In this document: positions 1 through 6,117 of the stretch, in pieces
How positions within the stretch are numbered: position 1 is the first letter of the stretch
How the letters are laid out: every line of letters begins with the position of its first letter
NCBI GenBank assembly: GCA_018066285.1
Contig: JAGHRS010000025.1
Coordinates: 1-42,377 of the forward strand
From: Candidatus Treponema caballi
Lineage (GTDB): Bacteria > Spirochaetota > Spirochaetia > Treponematales > Treponemataceae
Length of the DNA stretch: 42,377 bases
Direction of reading: 5' to 3'
Made by a program: the position numbers and the translations under genes
The notes under the pieces: model-generated
What the model was told of the DNA's origin: nothing
What the model saw: the letters and a program-made list of their open reading frames with translations, nothing else
Database searches by the model: none

Positions 1-23
1 AAATGAAGGGAGGTCTGCCTTTG

Positions 24-395
24 ATGATAGACAACATTACAAAGGATCAGTTATCGGAGCTTATCAAAGATAAGAGGAATGAATTCAACTTTACCGCAAA
101 GGAGGTCATACAAAAGTTAAAGAGCTATGGAGTTGAAATATCTGATAAAACACTCTGGGGATATGAAAACGGTGTAAGCTCTCCTTCCGTCCCTACGTTT
201 TTGGCGCTTTGCAAAATATACGAGATGGAAGATCTTTTCTTTCAGATTCAAAACAAGTCCGCAAGAACGGTCCTCAGCGATAGAGAAAAGACAATGCTGA
301 ACTATTTCAGGCTTGCATCTATTGAACTCCAAGACGCTGCAATGCGTATGCTCGAACCTGCTGAAAAAGAAGATACAGTTTCAAAGGTAGGTTAG
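24..395 (+). CDS. XRE-family HTH transcriptional regulator, probable lysogeny repressor
   Basis: A 123-residue protein. Its N-terminal half reads as a helix-turn-helix of the XRE/Cro-CI type (a TAKEVIQKLK helix, then DKTLWGYENG as the recognition-helix region, then an SVPTFLALCKIYEM helix). The C-terminal half is short and helical (LSDREKTMLNYFRLAS), so there is no LexA-like self-cleavage domain. I place the start at the ATG at 24 because an AGGGAGGT ribosome-binding site lies at 7-14. The upstream in-frame ATG at 3 would put that site inside the gene, and the TTG at 21 is also possible. It is the first gene of the plus-strand lysogeny block, upstream of a small membrane protein and the integrase, and divergent from the early genes at the far end of the window. 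Binding to the CTTAG dyads near the minus-strand promoters is an inference from this position. Confidence 0.8.
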   Translation: MIDNITKDQLSELIKDKRNEFNFTAKEVIQKLKSYGVEISDKTLWGYENGVSSPSVPTFLALCKIYEMEDLFFQIQNKSARTVLSDREKTMLNYFRLASIELQDAAMRMLEPAEKEDTVSKVG

Positions 396-399
396 TTAA

Positions 400-663
400 A
401 TGAGCGATAATGAAAAGCAATGGGAAAAAGCCGGTCAAATACTTGTTGTCGTTATTCTCCTGTCTTTCGCTGTCGAAATAGGTGTTATCATAGGGGAATA
501 TCGGGAGAATAGAAATAAAGGAAAGGCAGCAGAAAGCCTGGCGCACGCACTTGAAGTTATAGAGATGGTGGAAGTCGATGATCTTGAAGACGTATGTCAA
601 TCATTCGATACTGTAATGGATGATATTCACGACGCTCTTGGCTGGATGGGGTGTAAAGAATGA
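400..663 (+). CDS. Small single-span membrane protein of unknown function
   Basis: An 87-residue protein with a charged N-terminus, one clear hydrophobic segment at about residues 13-32 (QILVVVILLSFAVEIGVIIG), a basic stretch just after it (ENRNKGK) and an acidic helical tail. The layout suggests an inner-membrane anchor with a cytoplasmic tail. It lies 4 bases after the repressor, and its stop overlaps the integrase start as ATGA, so the three genes form one operon that should be expressed in the lysogen. Superinfection exclusion is one role found for small lysogenic membrane proteins, but nothing in the sequence shows it. I do not recognise a family. Confidence 0.65.
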   Translation: MSDNEKQWEKAGQILVVVILLSFAVEIGVIIGEYRENRNKGKAAESLAHALEVIEMVEVDDLEDVCQSFDTVMDDIHDALGWMGCKE

Positions 664-1784
664 TCTGCCGATACTGTTCAATGGAAGTTGCAGACGGAAG
701 CATCTTCTGTTCCTTCTGTGGTGAGCGTCTCGCCCGGAAGAAGAAGGGCAAGAAAGAGGAAATCAAAGTGCCGAAGCCCCGGCAGCTTAAATCCGGTGCA
801 TGGAATATCGAACTGCGCAAGGAAGGGGAGAGCATCACAGAGGCAACCGCCGAAGCATGTACCGCCCGTGCCCGCGCTGTCCGTGCCGGGTTCCTGAAAA
901 TAGAAAAAGCCCCGCCGAAGCAGAGCTTGAAATCCGTGATCCGGAAATATATTGATGATAATGAACCGGTTCTCGCTGTTGATACCGTGCGTTCCTATGA
1001 AAGCATGATCAAAAGCAGGTTCAAGGCGTATATGGATATGGATATATCCTCTATCCCGTGGCAAGAAATGATAAGCGCAGAATCAAAAGAGAAAGCGCCG
1101 AAGACGGTGTTGAACGGCTGGCGCATGGTAACGGCAGCGCTCAACTATGCAGAATTGCCGGTTCCGAAAGTAAACCTCCCTCAAAAAGCGCAGGAAGAAA
1201 CTGAATGGCTGGATTATGAACAGATACAAATATTCATTAAAGCTATCCGGGATAAATCCTGTGAGCGGGCGTGCCTGCTTGCGCTGCACTCGCTGAGAAT
1301 ATCGGAGATCCGCGCGCTGGAGCCGGGCAGCATAAGAAACGGAGTTATCCGCGTCCGTGGTGCCGTCGTGCCGGATAAATCGGGTAAGTTGGTATACAAA
1401 CAAACCAACAAGAACGACCCTTCCCGCCGTGATATTCAAGTGATGATTCCGCGCCTGCTGGAGATCTGGCCGACGTCCGGGGAAATAAAGTTTCAGGCCG
1501 CCTCTCCGCTGCGACGTCAGATAGAGAGGATATGTGAAAAGAATGATTTGCCGATCATAACAATTCATGGGCTGCGGCATTCCTTTGCAAGCCTCGCTTA
1601 TCACCTGCGCTGGGATGAAATGACGACCTGTGCCGTCGGCGGCTGGGGAGACCCTACATGCGTACACCGGATATATACGCACCTTTCAAAGCTGGATAAG
1701 AACGACAACATTGAAAAGATGAAGCAATTCTATAACAGCGAATTTACGAACGGAATTACGAACGAAAATCAGAAGTGCCAGTAA
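660..1784 (+). CDS. int: Tyrosine-family site-specific integrase with N-terminal zinc ribbon
   Basis: A 374-residue phage integrase. Residues 3-20 hold a zinc-ribbon knuckle pair (CRYC at 3-6 and CSFC at 17-20). This is followed by a basic stretch, an arm-binding-like domain (about 40-80), a SAM-like core-binding domain (about 88-170) and the catalytic domain. The catalytic residues are visible: R213 in SLRISEIRAL, H303-x-x-R306-H307 in HGLRHSFAS, and the nucleophile Y339 in RIYTHLS. Length and motif order are normal for lambda/Tn916-type integrases apart from the zinc ribbon. It catalyses recombination between phage attP and bacterial attB. The gene overlaps the upstream membrane-protein gene by ATGA. 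Its last codons carry one pair of the TTACGAACG repeats that I read as its own arm sites. Function is confident; the zinc-ribbon role is not known. Confidence 0.93.
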   Translation: MICRYCSMEVADGSIFCSFCGERLARKKKGKKEEIKVPKPRQLKSGAWNIELRKEGESITEATAEACTARARAVRAGFLKIEKAPPKQSLKSVIRKYIDDNEPVLAVDTVRSYESMIKSRFKAYMDMDISSIPWQEMISAESKEKAPKTVLNGWRMVTAALNYAELPVPKVNLPQKAQEETEWLDYEQIQIFIKAIRDKSCERACLLALHSLRISEIRALEPGSIRNGVIRVRGAVVPDKSGKLVYKQTNKNDPSRRDIQVMIPRLLEIWPTSGEIKFQAASPLRRQIERICEKNDLPIITIHGLRHSFASLAYHLRWDEMTTCAVGGWGDPTCVHRIYTHLSKLDKNDNIEKMKQFYNSEFTNGITNENQKCQ

Positions 1785-2015
1785 TACGGGCATTTTTAGG
1801 CTGTTTGAAGAAAGTTCGAAGCCTTCTTCCCCTGCCAATACAGAAAAAGAGAGATTATAAAAATAATCTCTCTTTTTTGCTATTTTATGTACTTTTCGTG
1901 CGCTTTTCTATCCAGTAAATAAACAAATTTATTTATTTACTTTCACAAAGGAAAATCACAATTCAACATTGTAGAATAGAAATAAGCGCACATTTTACGA
2001 ACGATTTTACGAACG
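1744..2015. other. Putative attP region with paired integrase-arm repeats
   Basis: The nonamer TTACGAACG occurs four times, at 1744-1752, 1756-1764, 1995-2003 and 2007-2015. It forms two direct-repeat pairs with an identical 12-bp period, flanking about 230 bp next to the integrase gene. This is the layout of arm-type integrase sites around an attachment core. Between them are: a segment at 1810-1837 shaped like a tRNA 3' end (a TTCGAAG loop with 5-bp arms and one mismatch, a 7-base acceptor strand, a G and then CCA); the terminator at 1844-1878; and a nearly perfect 26-bp A/T-rich palindrome at 1915-1940. The core position is not proven. The tRNA-like part can also be read as a plain hairpin (1807-1814 with 1822-1829). 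The 223 bases from 1785 to 2006 hold no gene that I can support. Confidence 0.55.
1844..1878. terminator. Bidirectional rho-independent terminator
   Basis: A perfect 15-bp inverted repeat (1844-1858 with 1863-1877) around a 4-base loop, with A-run and T-run flanks on both sides, so it can stop transcripts from either direction. It sits between the end of the integrase gene (plus strand) and the end of the holin gene (minus strand), the last gene of the late operon. Confidence 0.88.
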
Positions 2016-2435
2016 GTCCTTCATTGGTGACTGGTCTGTGTTCTGTACCTCGTCAAGATCGAAGTCAATTTTGCAAAGTTCACAGTCGTCGTTAATGGGT
2101 TCCGGAAGTGCCTCGTCCTTCTTGTTGAAGCTGTCGTTAAATTCGTTTACAGCCGCTTCAATCATGGCCACAAGCTCATGTTCCGTGATGTTAATCCCGT
2201 AATCACAAAGAATGTCTGCCGCCCTGTGCATAGCCTTAAAGAGCTTTTCTTCTCCGTGCAGGTCTTTGTATACCTGTTCGACAAAGCGAACGACCGTGCG
2301 GCATACAGACTGCTTGACTTCGGTAGTCACATACTTTCCGTACAGCTTCTTTGCCTGTGCGCCGAGATAGGCCGCAATGGCAAGGAAGAATATAAGAATA
2401 AGCTGGGTAAGATACTGGTTGACAATGTTCATCAT
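2007..2435 (-). CDS. Phage holin, LLH family
   Basis: A holin of about 142 residues that should form the membrane lesions giving the endolysin access to the cell wall. The N-terminus has one hydrophobic segment (QLILIFFLAIAAYLGA), followed by a long helical, partly amphipathic region with the family pattern KQSVCRTVVRFVEQVYKDL and ELVAMIEAAVNEFN, then an acidic tail. I recognise the LLH holin pattern from family knowledge. The start is set at 2435 because AAAGGAGA lies 7 bases upstream; the longer reading from 2453 would put that site inside the coding sequence, and the adjacent ATG at 2432 is equally possible. It is the last gene of the late operon, directly before the bidirectional terminator, and the last codons overlap integrase-arm-like repeats. 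Confidence 0.8.
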   Translation of the reverse strand: MMNIVNQYLTQLILIFFLAIAAYLGAQAKKLYGKYVTTEVKQSVCRTVVRFVEQVYKDLHGEEKLFKAMHRAADILCDYGINITEHELVAMIEAAVNEFNDSFNKKDEALPEPINDDCELCKIDFDLDEVQNTDQSPMKDRS

Positions 2436-2449
2436 TTCAATTTCTCCTT

Positions 2450-2734
2450 TCAATCCAGCTGGTCATGCGCCTGCTGGTTTATGTATTTTGATAACTTCTC
2501 TTTTGCTTCCGGTACGGTGTGGTTCGCTCCGAGCTGTTGAAGCCCGTCAAGGCAAGCCTGCATAGAGTAGACTATTAAGGTCTGCTCTCTTTTTATTGCC
2601 TTAATGTCGTTGTCCTGCTCCTTCTGATGTTTCACAAGGTCATAGACTTTGTTGTAATACTTCAGAATCGCAATGACGGCAGCAATCACGGCTCCGGCGG
2701 TGATAATGTTCTGAGGGGTAATTACAACACTCAT
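2450..2734 (-). CDS. Small membrane protein of the lysis cassette, possible second holin or spanin-like accessory
   Basis: About 94 residues with one hydrophobic segment near the N-terminus (ITAGAVIAAVIAILKYY), followed by a charged helical, coiled-coil-like region (KHQKEQDNDIKAIKREQ). The same type of about 100-residue protein often sits between endolysin and holin in clostridial phages, sometimes under misleading transporter names. I choose the ATG at 2734 because it overlaps the endolysin stop as TAATG, typical of translational coupling; an ATG at 2758 would lie inside the endolysin gene. Its topology (one span, cytoplasmic coil) fits a holin-like or anti-holin role, but this rests on position and shape only. 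Confidence 0.65.
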   Translation of the reverse strand: MSVVITPQNIITAGAVIAAVIAILKYYNKVYDLVKHQKEQDNDIKAIKREQTLIVYSMQACLDGLQQLGANHTVPEAKEKLSKYINQQAHDQLD

Positions 2735-3537
2735 TACATTGTCACCAGCTTTCCCCATGTAAGACGACCGGCAATTCCGTCGGCAGCGAGATTGTTTTCA
2801 CACTGATATGCCATAAGCATATTGTGTGTCTTTGTTCCGAAGTTCCCGTCGATATTCCCGACGGGGTACCCGTGCGCGATCAATGCAGCCTGTAACACGG
2901 CGACGTCAGAGCCTACCATGCCGCTGCAAAGCATACGGGGCGGCCAGAAGGGTTTCTCCGGTGTGTCCGGTGTATCAATATCCTCCTGCGCTTTCCCGCT
3001 ATCCTGCGGCTCTCCTGCGCCATCGGTGGTAACGTCCGGAACGGTACCGGCAAACTCTCTGTAGATAGCCTGCGCGTTATTGTACCGGCCATTGATAGCA
3101 GCGTCAGACTGGTCGTAGGGATTCTCAAAGGAAACCATGTACTTCTTCGCCATGTCGTAAAGGGAAGCGCCGGACATGAGAACGTCATACACGGAGCGGT
3201 AATCGCTCTGCATTTCCTTAACCATGTAATCAATCTGCGATTGCTCGTCGGCAATGGACAGCCCGCGTGCGGTGACAAAATCGTAATACCCGGCTTTCCG
3301 GGTCCAGTAGGTAAGCTGATAGAGGCCGTAGCCGTAGGAATCGTGGATAAACTTATCCCTGCTGTAGCTGCGGTTATCAACCATAAGGGTGTACTGTTCA
3401 TCAGGAATGCCACTGCGGTCTTCTACATTGTTCGACCGGAAAGCGGATTCTGCCTGAAAGTTTCCCATAATGGCGGCTGCGGCCTCGTCTGAAAATCCTT
3501 TTTCTTTCAGCCTCGCCCAAATACTTGCTTTGCTCAT
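2734..3537 (-). CDS. Endolysin: phage lysozyme domain plus peptidoglycan-binding domain
   Basis: A 267-residue cell-wall hydrolase. The N-terminal domain (about 1-150) resembles the phage tail-lysozyme family: GNFQAESAF near residue 30 supplies the probable catalytic glutamate, followed by a YGYGLYQLTYW segment and a helical remainder. A proline- and acid-rich linker (about 165-195) leads to a C-terminal PG_binding_1 domain (about 205-265) with the pattern VLQAALIAHGY, IDGNFGTKTHNML and DGIAGRLTW. It should cleave glycan strands at lysis. There is no signal peptide, so it depends on the holin. GGAGG sits 7 bases before the ATG, and the start overlaps the preceding small gene by ATGA. The assignment is firm at the level of a peptidoglycan hydrolase; the exact bond cleaved is inferred. 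Confidence 0.87.
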   Translation of the reverse strand: MSKASIWARLKEKGFSDEAAAAIMGNFQAESAFRSNNVEDRSGIPDEQYTLMVDNRSYSRDKFIHDSYGYGLYQLTYWTRKAGYYDFVTARGLSIADEQSQIDYMVKEMQSDYRSVYDVLMSGASLYDMAKKYMVSFENPYDQSDAAINGRYNNAQAIYREFAGTVPDVTTDGAGEPQDSGKAQEDIDTPDTPEKPFWPPRMLCSGMVGSDVAVLQAALIAHGYPVGNIDGNFGTKTHNMLMAYQCENNLAADGIAGRLTWGKLVTM

Positions 3538-3692
3538 GAATAATCCTCCATATTTACTTTCGCCAGAACATTAAGCCTTTCGATGATCTGTTCACAGTAA
3601 TAGTCAACAATATCATCCGGGCACTCCCGGAGAAGGTCTTGAATGTTGTGAACCTTCTCCGCGATCTCCTCGATTACATCAGGCCTGTTCAT
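3534..3692 (-). CDS. Small hypothetical protein before the endolysin
   Basis: A 52-residue acidic helical protein (for example VIEEIAEKVHNIQDLL and DYYCEQIIERLNVLAK). The open frame continues upstream to an ATG at 3746, but that part overlaps the CD1375-like gene in another frame and reads as a shadow, so I start at 3692. There is no strong ribosome-binding site. The start overlaps the stop of the CD1375-like gene by 14 bases, and its own stop overlaps the endolysin ATG as ATGA, so expression by coupling is likely. I do not recognise a family. Confidence 0.5.
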   Translation of the reverse strand: MNRPDVIEEIAEKVHNIQDLLRECPDDIVDYYCEQIIERLNVLAKVNMEDYS

Positions 3693-3792
3693 CGTTTTCG
3701 AGTGCTTCCCGAACTTCTTCTCTCCATCTTTCCGGAACGTCGTCAATGGTCATTTTCTCGGCAAGAATCGCGCGAACATATACCTTAACCAT
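3679..3792 (-). CDS. CD1375-like small protein
   Basis: A 37-residue gene with a very strong AAGGAGGT site 7 bases before the ATG. It starts MVKVYVRAIL and continues with MTIDDVPERWREEV, the pattern of the CD1375/XkdX-like small proteins found after the tail genes and before the lysis genes in many Firmicute phages. Those proteins are conserved in place and size, but their function is not known. A second ATG at 3798 lies too close to the ribosome-binding site. The 14-base overlap with the next gene suggests coupling. Confidence 0.72.
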   Translation of the reverse strand: MVKVYVRAILAEKMTIDDVPERWREEVREALENDEQA

Positions 3793-3804
3793 AATCATAC
3801 CTCC

Positions 3805-4119
3805 TTATACGATCAATCCGGCAAGCTCGATAAGCGCGTCTGCCTGCTCGTCAAGCTGCGTCTGCTGTTCCGCTACCTGCTGCTGGAGCCTTTCAAGGTC
3901 GGAGGGGACGGGAGGAACGGGCTCCGGAATATCCTCTTCAATCTCCTGTCTGCTGCGGGAAACAACGTGCCCGTTCTGATACTTATAGATCGGAACGCCG
4001 TGTTCCTCGGTGATCGGCTCCCCGATGGTTTCAGGGACTTCTTCCCAGCCGGAATTGCCGGACATATCATTGGGGTTAAATGCAGTGATTCTCTTTTCAC
4101 CGTCTACATAAACAAACAT
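3805..4119 (-). CDS. Hypothetical late protein with coiled-coil C-terminus
   Basis: A 104-residue protein. The N-terminal half looks like a small beta domain (MFVYVDGEKRITAFNP, VPIYKYQNGHVV), followed by a proline-rich turn (PEPVPPVPSD) and a glutamine-rich coiled coil (LERLQQQVAEQQTQLDEQAD). Proteins of this build are common next to CD1375-like genes in clostridial phages and may be tail- or fibre-associated, but I know no proven role. The start overlaps the stop of the reverse transcriptase as TAATG, with AAAGGAG upstream, so it is translationally coupled to the DGR. Confidence 0.6.
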   Translation of the reverse strand: MFVYVDGEKRITAFNPNDMSGNSGWEEVPETIGEPITEEHGVPIYKYQNGHVVSRSRQEIEEDIPEPVPPVPSDLERLQQQVAEQQTQLDEQADALIELAGLIV

Positions 4120-5270
4120 TAAAAATACTCCTTTCGGTTAATCAGTGTGCTGTAACCGAACAGCTCATGAAAAAGCTTGTCCATGCTACGCACGGTTTTA
4201 TGACTGTTGTAGTCTTTCAGTATGTAACCGCGATATGAATTGTGTGCGCATGTAATCTGATCTTGACCGATAACCCCGGCGTCTTTGAATTTCTTCATCT
4301 TCTTCAGCTTTCTCCGGTGCTTTGCTGTGTTCGTCTTGCACGGCTTTACTATTACTTTCCCGGTACCGGTGAGATAGTAAACACCTTTCATGTAGGGGAA
4401 GCCTCTTGAAAGCTTCACAATCTGCGTTTTCTTCCGGTTCAGCTTTATGCCTTTCGCCTTGCACAGCCCGTCGATTTTATCAAGGCAGTGCCACAGATAA
4501 TCTTTGTTGTTGTGGATGAGATAACAATCATCCATGTAACAGCCGTATTCCTTCACGCGCAGTACCTCTTTTATGTAGTGGTCAATGCTGCTGCGATAGG
4601 AGACAGCAAGAATCTGTGATACTTGGCTGCCGATGCCTAAAGACTTTTCGCCGAAAGGCTCAATGAATTGCCGGCATAAATCGAAGATCCTTTTATCTTC
4701 AAAAGCCGCGTCCAGCATTTCATAAACCGGCTCATGCAGAATGTTATCAAAGTATCCGCTGAAATCCATAAGCAGGATATATCCTTCGTTGCCGCCGGTT
4801 CTCCGGTAGTATTGGTGCAGGTGATGTTTCAGCCGGGAACGTGCGAAAGATATTCCTTTTCCTTCCAGTGAAGCGCCATTGTCATAGATCAGGCTCCTGC
4901 TGAGTACAGGAACAAGCGCATTGTCACACAGAGACCGCTGCGCGACACGTTCTTTGAAGTGCACAGACTTGATATGCCGCTTCTTCCCACGTTCAAACAG
5001 GTCAAATTCTATAAAGCCCATTGTTACATCTTCTTCCGCGAGAAGTTTTTCACGCAGAATAATGATGTTCCGTAGCCAGCTCATAAAATATCGCTGTACT
5101 GACGCCTTCCAGCGTATAGAATTGCCGGAAAGACGCGCCGCTTTGAACAGGGCGTTGCAGGTGCACATTCTTTCGTAGTTATCATACTCCGCTATGGCGG
5201 CTCTCCGCTTTTCGTATCGCTTCTGTTTTCGCCGCAAATAGCGTGCTTGGTGTCTTTCTTCACTTGTCAT
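4119..5270 (-). CDS. Diversity-generating retroelement reverse transcriptase
   Basis: A 383-residue reverse transcriptase that copies the template-repeat RNA with adenine-specific errors. Visible motifs: MDFSGYFDN (motif A aspartates at about 169 and 175), GIGSQVSQIL at 212-221, in which the SQ replaces the usual SP and marks DGR enzymes, and the catalytic YMDD at 245-248. The basic N-terminal helix (RHQARYLRRKQKRYEKRR) and the RWKASVQRY segment are typical of the group. The open frame extends to an ATG at 5336, but I prefer the ATG at 5270 from the usual N-terminus of related enzymes; neither has a convincing ribosome-binding site. The gene follows target, avd and TR in the standard DGR order, and its stop is fused to the start of the next late gene. 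No catalytic residue is missing. Confidence 0.93.
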   Translation of the reverse strand: MTSEERHQARYLRRKQKRYEKRRAAIAEYDNYERMCTCNALFKAARLSGNSIRWKASVQRYFMSWLRNIIILREKLLAEEDVTMGFIEFDLFERGKKRHIKSVHFKERVAQRSLCDNALVPVLSRSLIYDNGASLEGKGISFARSRLKHHLHQYYRRTGGNEGYILLMDFSGYFDNILHEPVYEMLDAAFEDKRIFDLCRQFIEPFGEKSLGIGSQVSQILAVSYRSSIDHYIKEVLRVKEYGCYMDDCYLIHNNKDYLWHCLDKIDGLCKAKGIKLNRKKTQIVKLSRGFPYMKGVYYLTGTGKVIVKPCKTNTAKHRRKLKKMKKFKDAGVIGQDQITCAHNSYRGYILKDYNSHKTVRSMDKLFHELFGYSTLINRKEYF

Positions 5271-5655
5271 AATAATTTGGTACGGCGTACAGGCCTTATT
5301 ATAGAGCGCCGTTCTACCTGCGTAGCATTGGGGCATGAAAGTGAGCTGTGCGCATACTCACCCATGCAAGCAGCGTCCGCCCCTTGCATCGCCGTACATA
5401 TTTACCCTTCTTCAATAAAAAGATTCGGGGAAGGTTACCGGCTCCTTCCTAAATAAAGGCACTGAGTTCAGCCCTTTCGGGTTTACTGTGACTGGCCCTT
5501 TGATTCGGAATCAGAGCGGCACGCGGATGTTGGTGTTGGCCGCGTTGTTGTTGTTGGCATTCCCGTTGTTGTTGACATTCGCAAAGTTCGTGGCCGAGTT
5601 GGCGGTCTCCAACCACCAGTTGCTACGGTGATTTACAGCCGGTAACCTGCTGTGA
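5271..5655 (-). ncRNA. DGR template RNA region, from avd stop to RT start
   Basis: The interval between the avd stop and the preferred RT start holds the template repeat plus about 240 bases of downstream spacer without a convincing gene. In the characterised Bordetella DGR, an RNA made of TR and the following spacer is the functional template and is structured for RT-Avd binding; I infer the same here. An ORF on the opposite strand (5247-5456) looks like a shadow. Boundaries are set by the neighbouring genes, not by visible RNA ends. Confidence 0.5.
5507..5628 (-). repeat. DGR template repeat (TR)
   Basis: A 122-bp repeat matching 6129-6250 without gaps. On the coding strand, all 18 differences from that copy are at A in this copy, and all 87 non-A positions are identical. 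If translated in the frame of the target gene, it would encode 14 asparagines, all in AAC or AAT codons. This is the usual DGR design for amino-acid diversity without stop codons. It lies 27 bp downstream of avd and upstream of the RT gene. Confidence 0.95.
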
Positions 5656-6069
5656 TTATTTTGGTTTTTGTATCTTTGCGTTTTTCTTAAGGCTGCGCAG
5701 TAATTTCAGCTCCTGTATAAGCAGGGTTCCGAACTGCTCCACTCTGTCAGGAGTAACGCTTTCAATCACCCATACACAATCCTGCATCTGAGTAAACAGC
5801 GTTTCACCGGCTTCTATTGCCCGCTGCAAATATTCTTTTCTGACTTTGAGACTGTAATCATCGACCGGGAAGAGGGTTTCCGCTTTGGTAAGATTATTTC
5901 TCATTTCATGCCAGCTGTTTATCATCGGAACAACGTCGGTATAAAGTGTCCTCTTTGGAAAGATATTCGGGTTTCCGGTCAGCCGCCGGAGCTCTACATA
6001 TATCGCCGTCGCAATATCGTAGTATTCCTTCCCGGTGGCGTTTCGGTTTCTTGTGTAGACGTTACTCAT
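5656..6069 (-). CDS. avd: DGR accessory variability determinant (Avd-like four-helix bundle)
   Basis: A 137-residue, mostly helical, basic protein (YYDIATAIYVELRRLTG, VVPMINSWHEMRNNLTKAE, KEYLQRAIEAGETLF, LLIQELKLLRSLKKN). Size, four-helix pattern and position between the variable-repeat gene and the template repeat fit Avd. In known systems Avd forms a barrel-shaped pentamer that binds RT and template RNA and is needed for mutagenic cDNA synthesis. AAAGGA lies 7 bases before the ATG. The assignment rests strongly on context, since Avd proteins are variable in sequence. Confidence 0.88.
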   Translation of the reverse strand: MSNVYTRNRNATGKEYYDIATAIYVELRRLTGNPNIFPKRTLYTDVVPMINSWHEMRNNLTKAETLFPVDDYSLKVRKEYLQRAIEAGETLFTQMQDCVWVIESVTPDRVEQFGTLLIQELKLLRSLKKNAKIQKPK

Positions 6070-6087
6070 GGCAATTCCTTTCAGGAT

Positions 6088-6108
6088 AGCGCCCCATAGA
6101 GGGGCGCT
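6088..6108. promoter_or_regulatory. Perfect hairpin/cruciform between VR and avd, candidate DGR homing element
   Basis: A perfect 8-bp inverted repeat (AGCGCCCC with GGGGCGCT) around a 5-base loop. It starts 9 bp after the target stop codon and 20 bp beyond the end of the VR. There is no T-run on either side, so it does not look like a terminator. In the Bordetella phage DGR, an 8-bp-stem hairpin just downstream of the VR raises retrohoming efficiency; this is the equivalent position. Confidence 0.65.
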
Positions 6109-6117
6109 GTATAGGTG

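Noticed and set aside
1810-1837. Complete tRNA gene next to the integrase
   Set aside because: Only the T arm, acceptor 3' strand and CCA are seen; the upstream sequence is the integrase gene end, so it can be at most an attP fragment of a tRNA gene.
4119-5270. Group II intron or retron reverse transcriptase
   Set aside because: The SQ motif, the adjacent TR/VR pair and Avd identify a DGR; no intron maturase domain or retron msr/msd structure was seen.
5247-5456. Plus-strand open frame between RT and TR
   Set aside because: It lies opposite the RT start and template RNA spacer, has unnatural composition and no ribosome-binding site; better explained as a shadow over a non-coding RNA region.
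6088-6108. Rho-independent terminator between target and avd
   Set aside because: The stem is strong but no T-run follows on either strand, and an avd ribosome-binding site comes soon after; a homing hairpin fits better.
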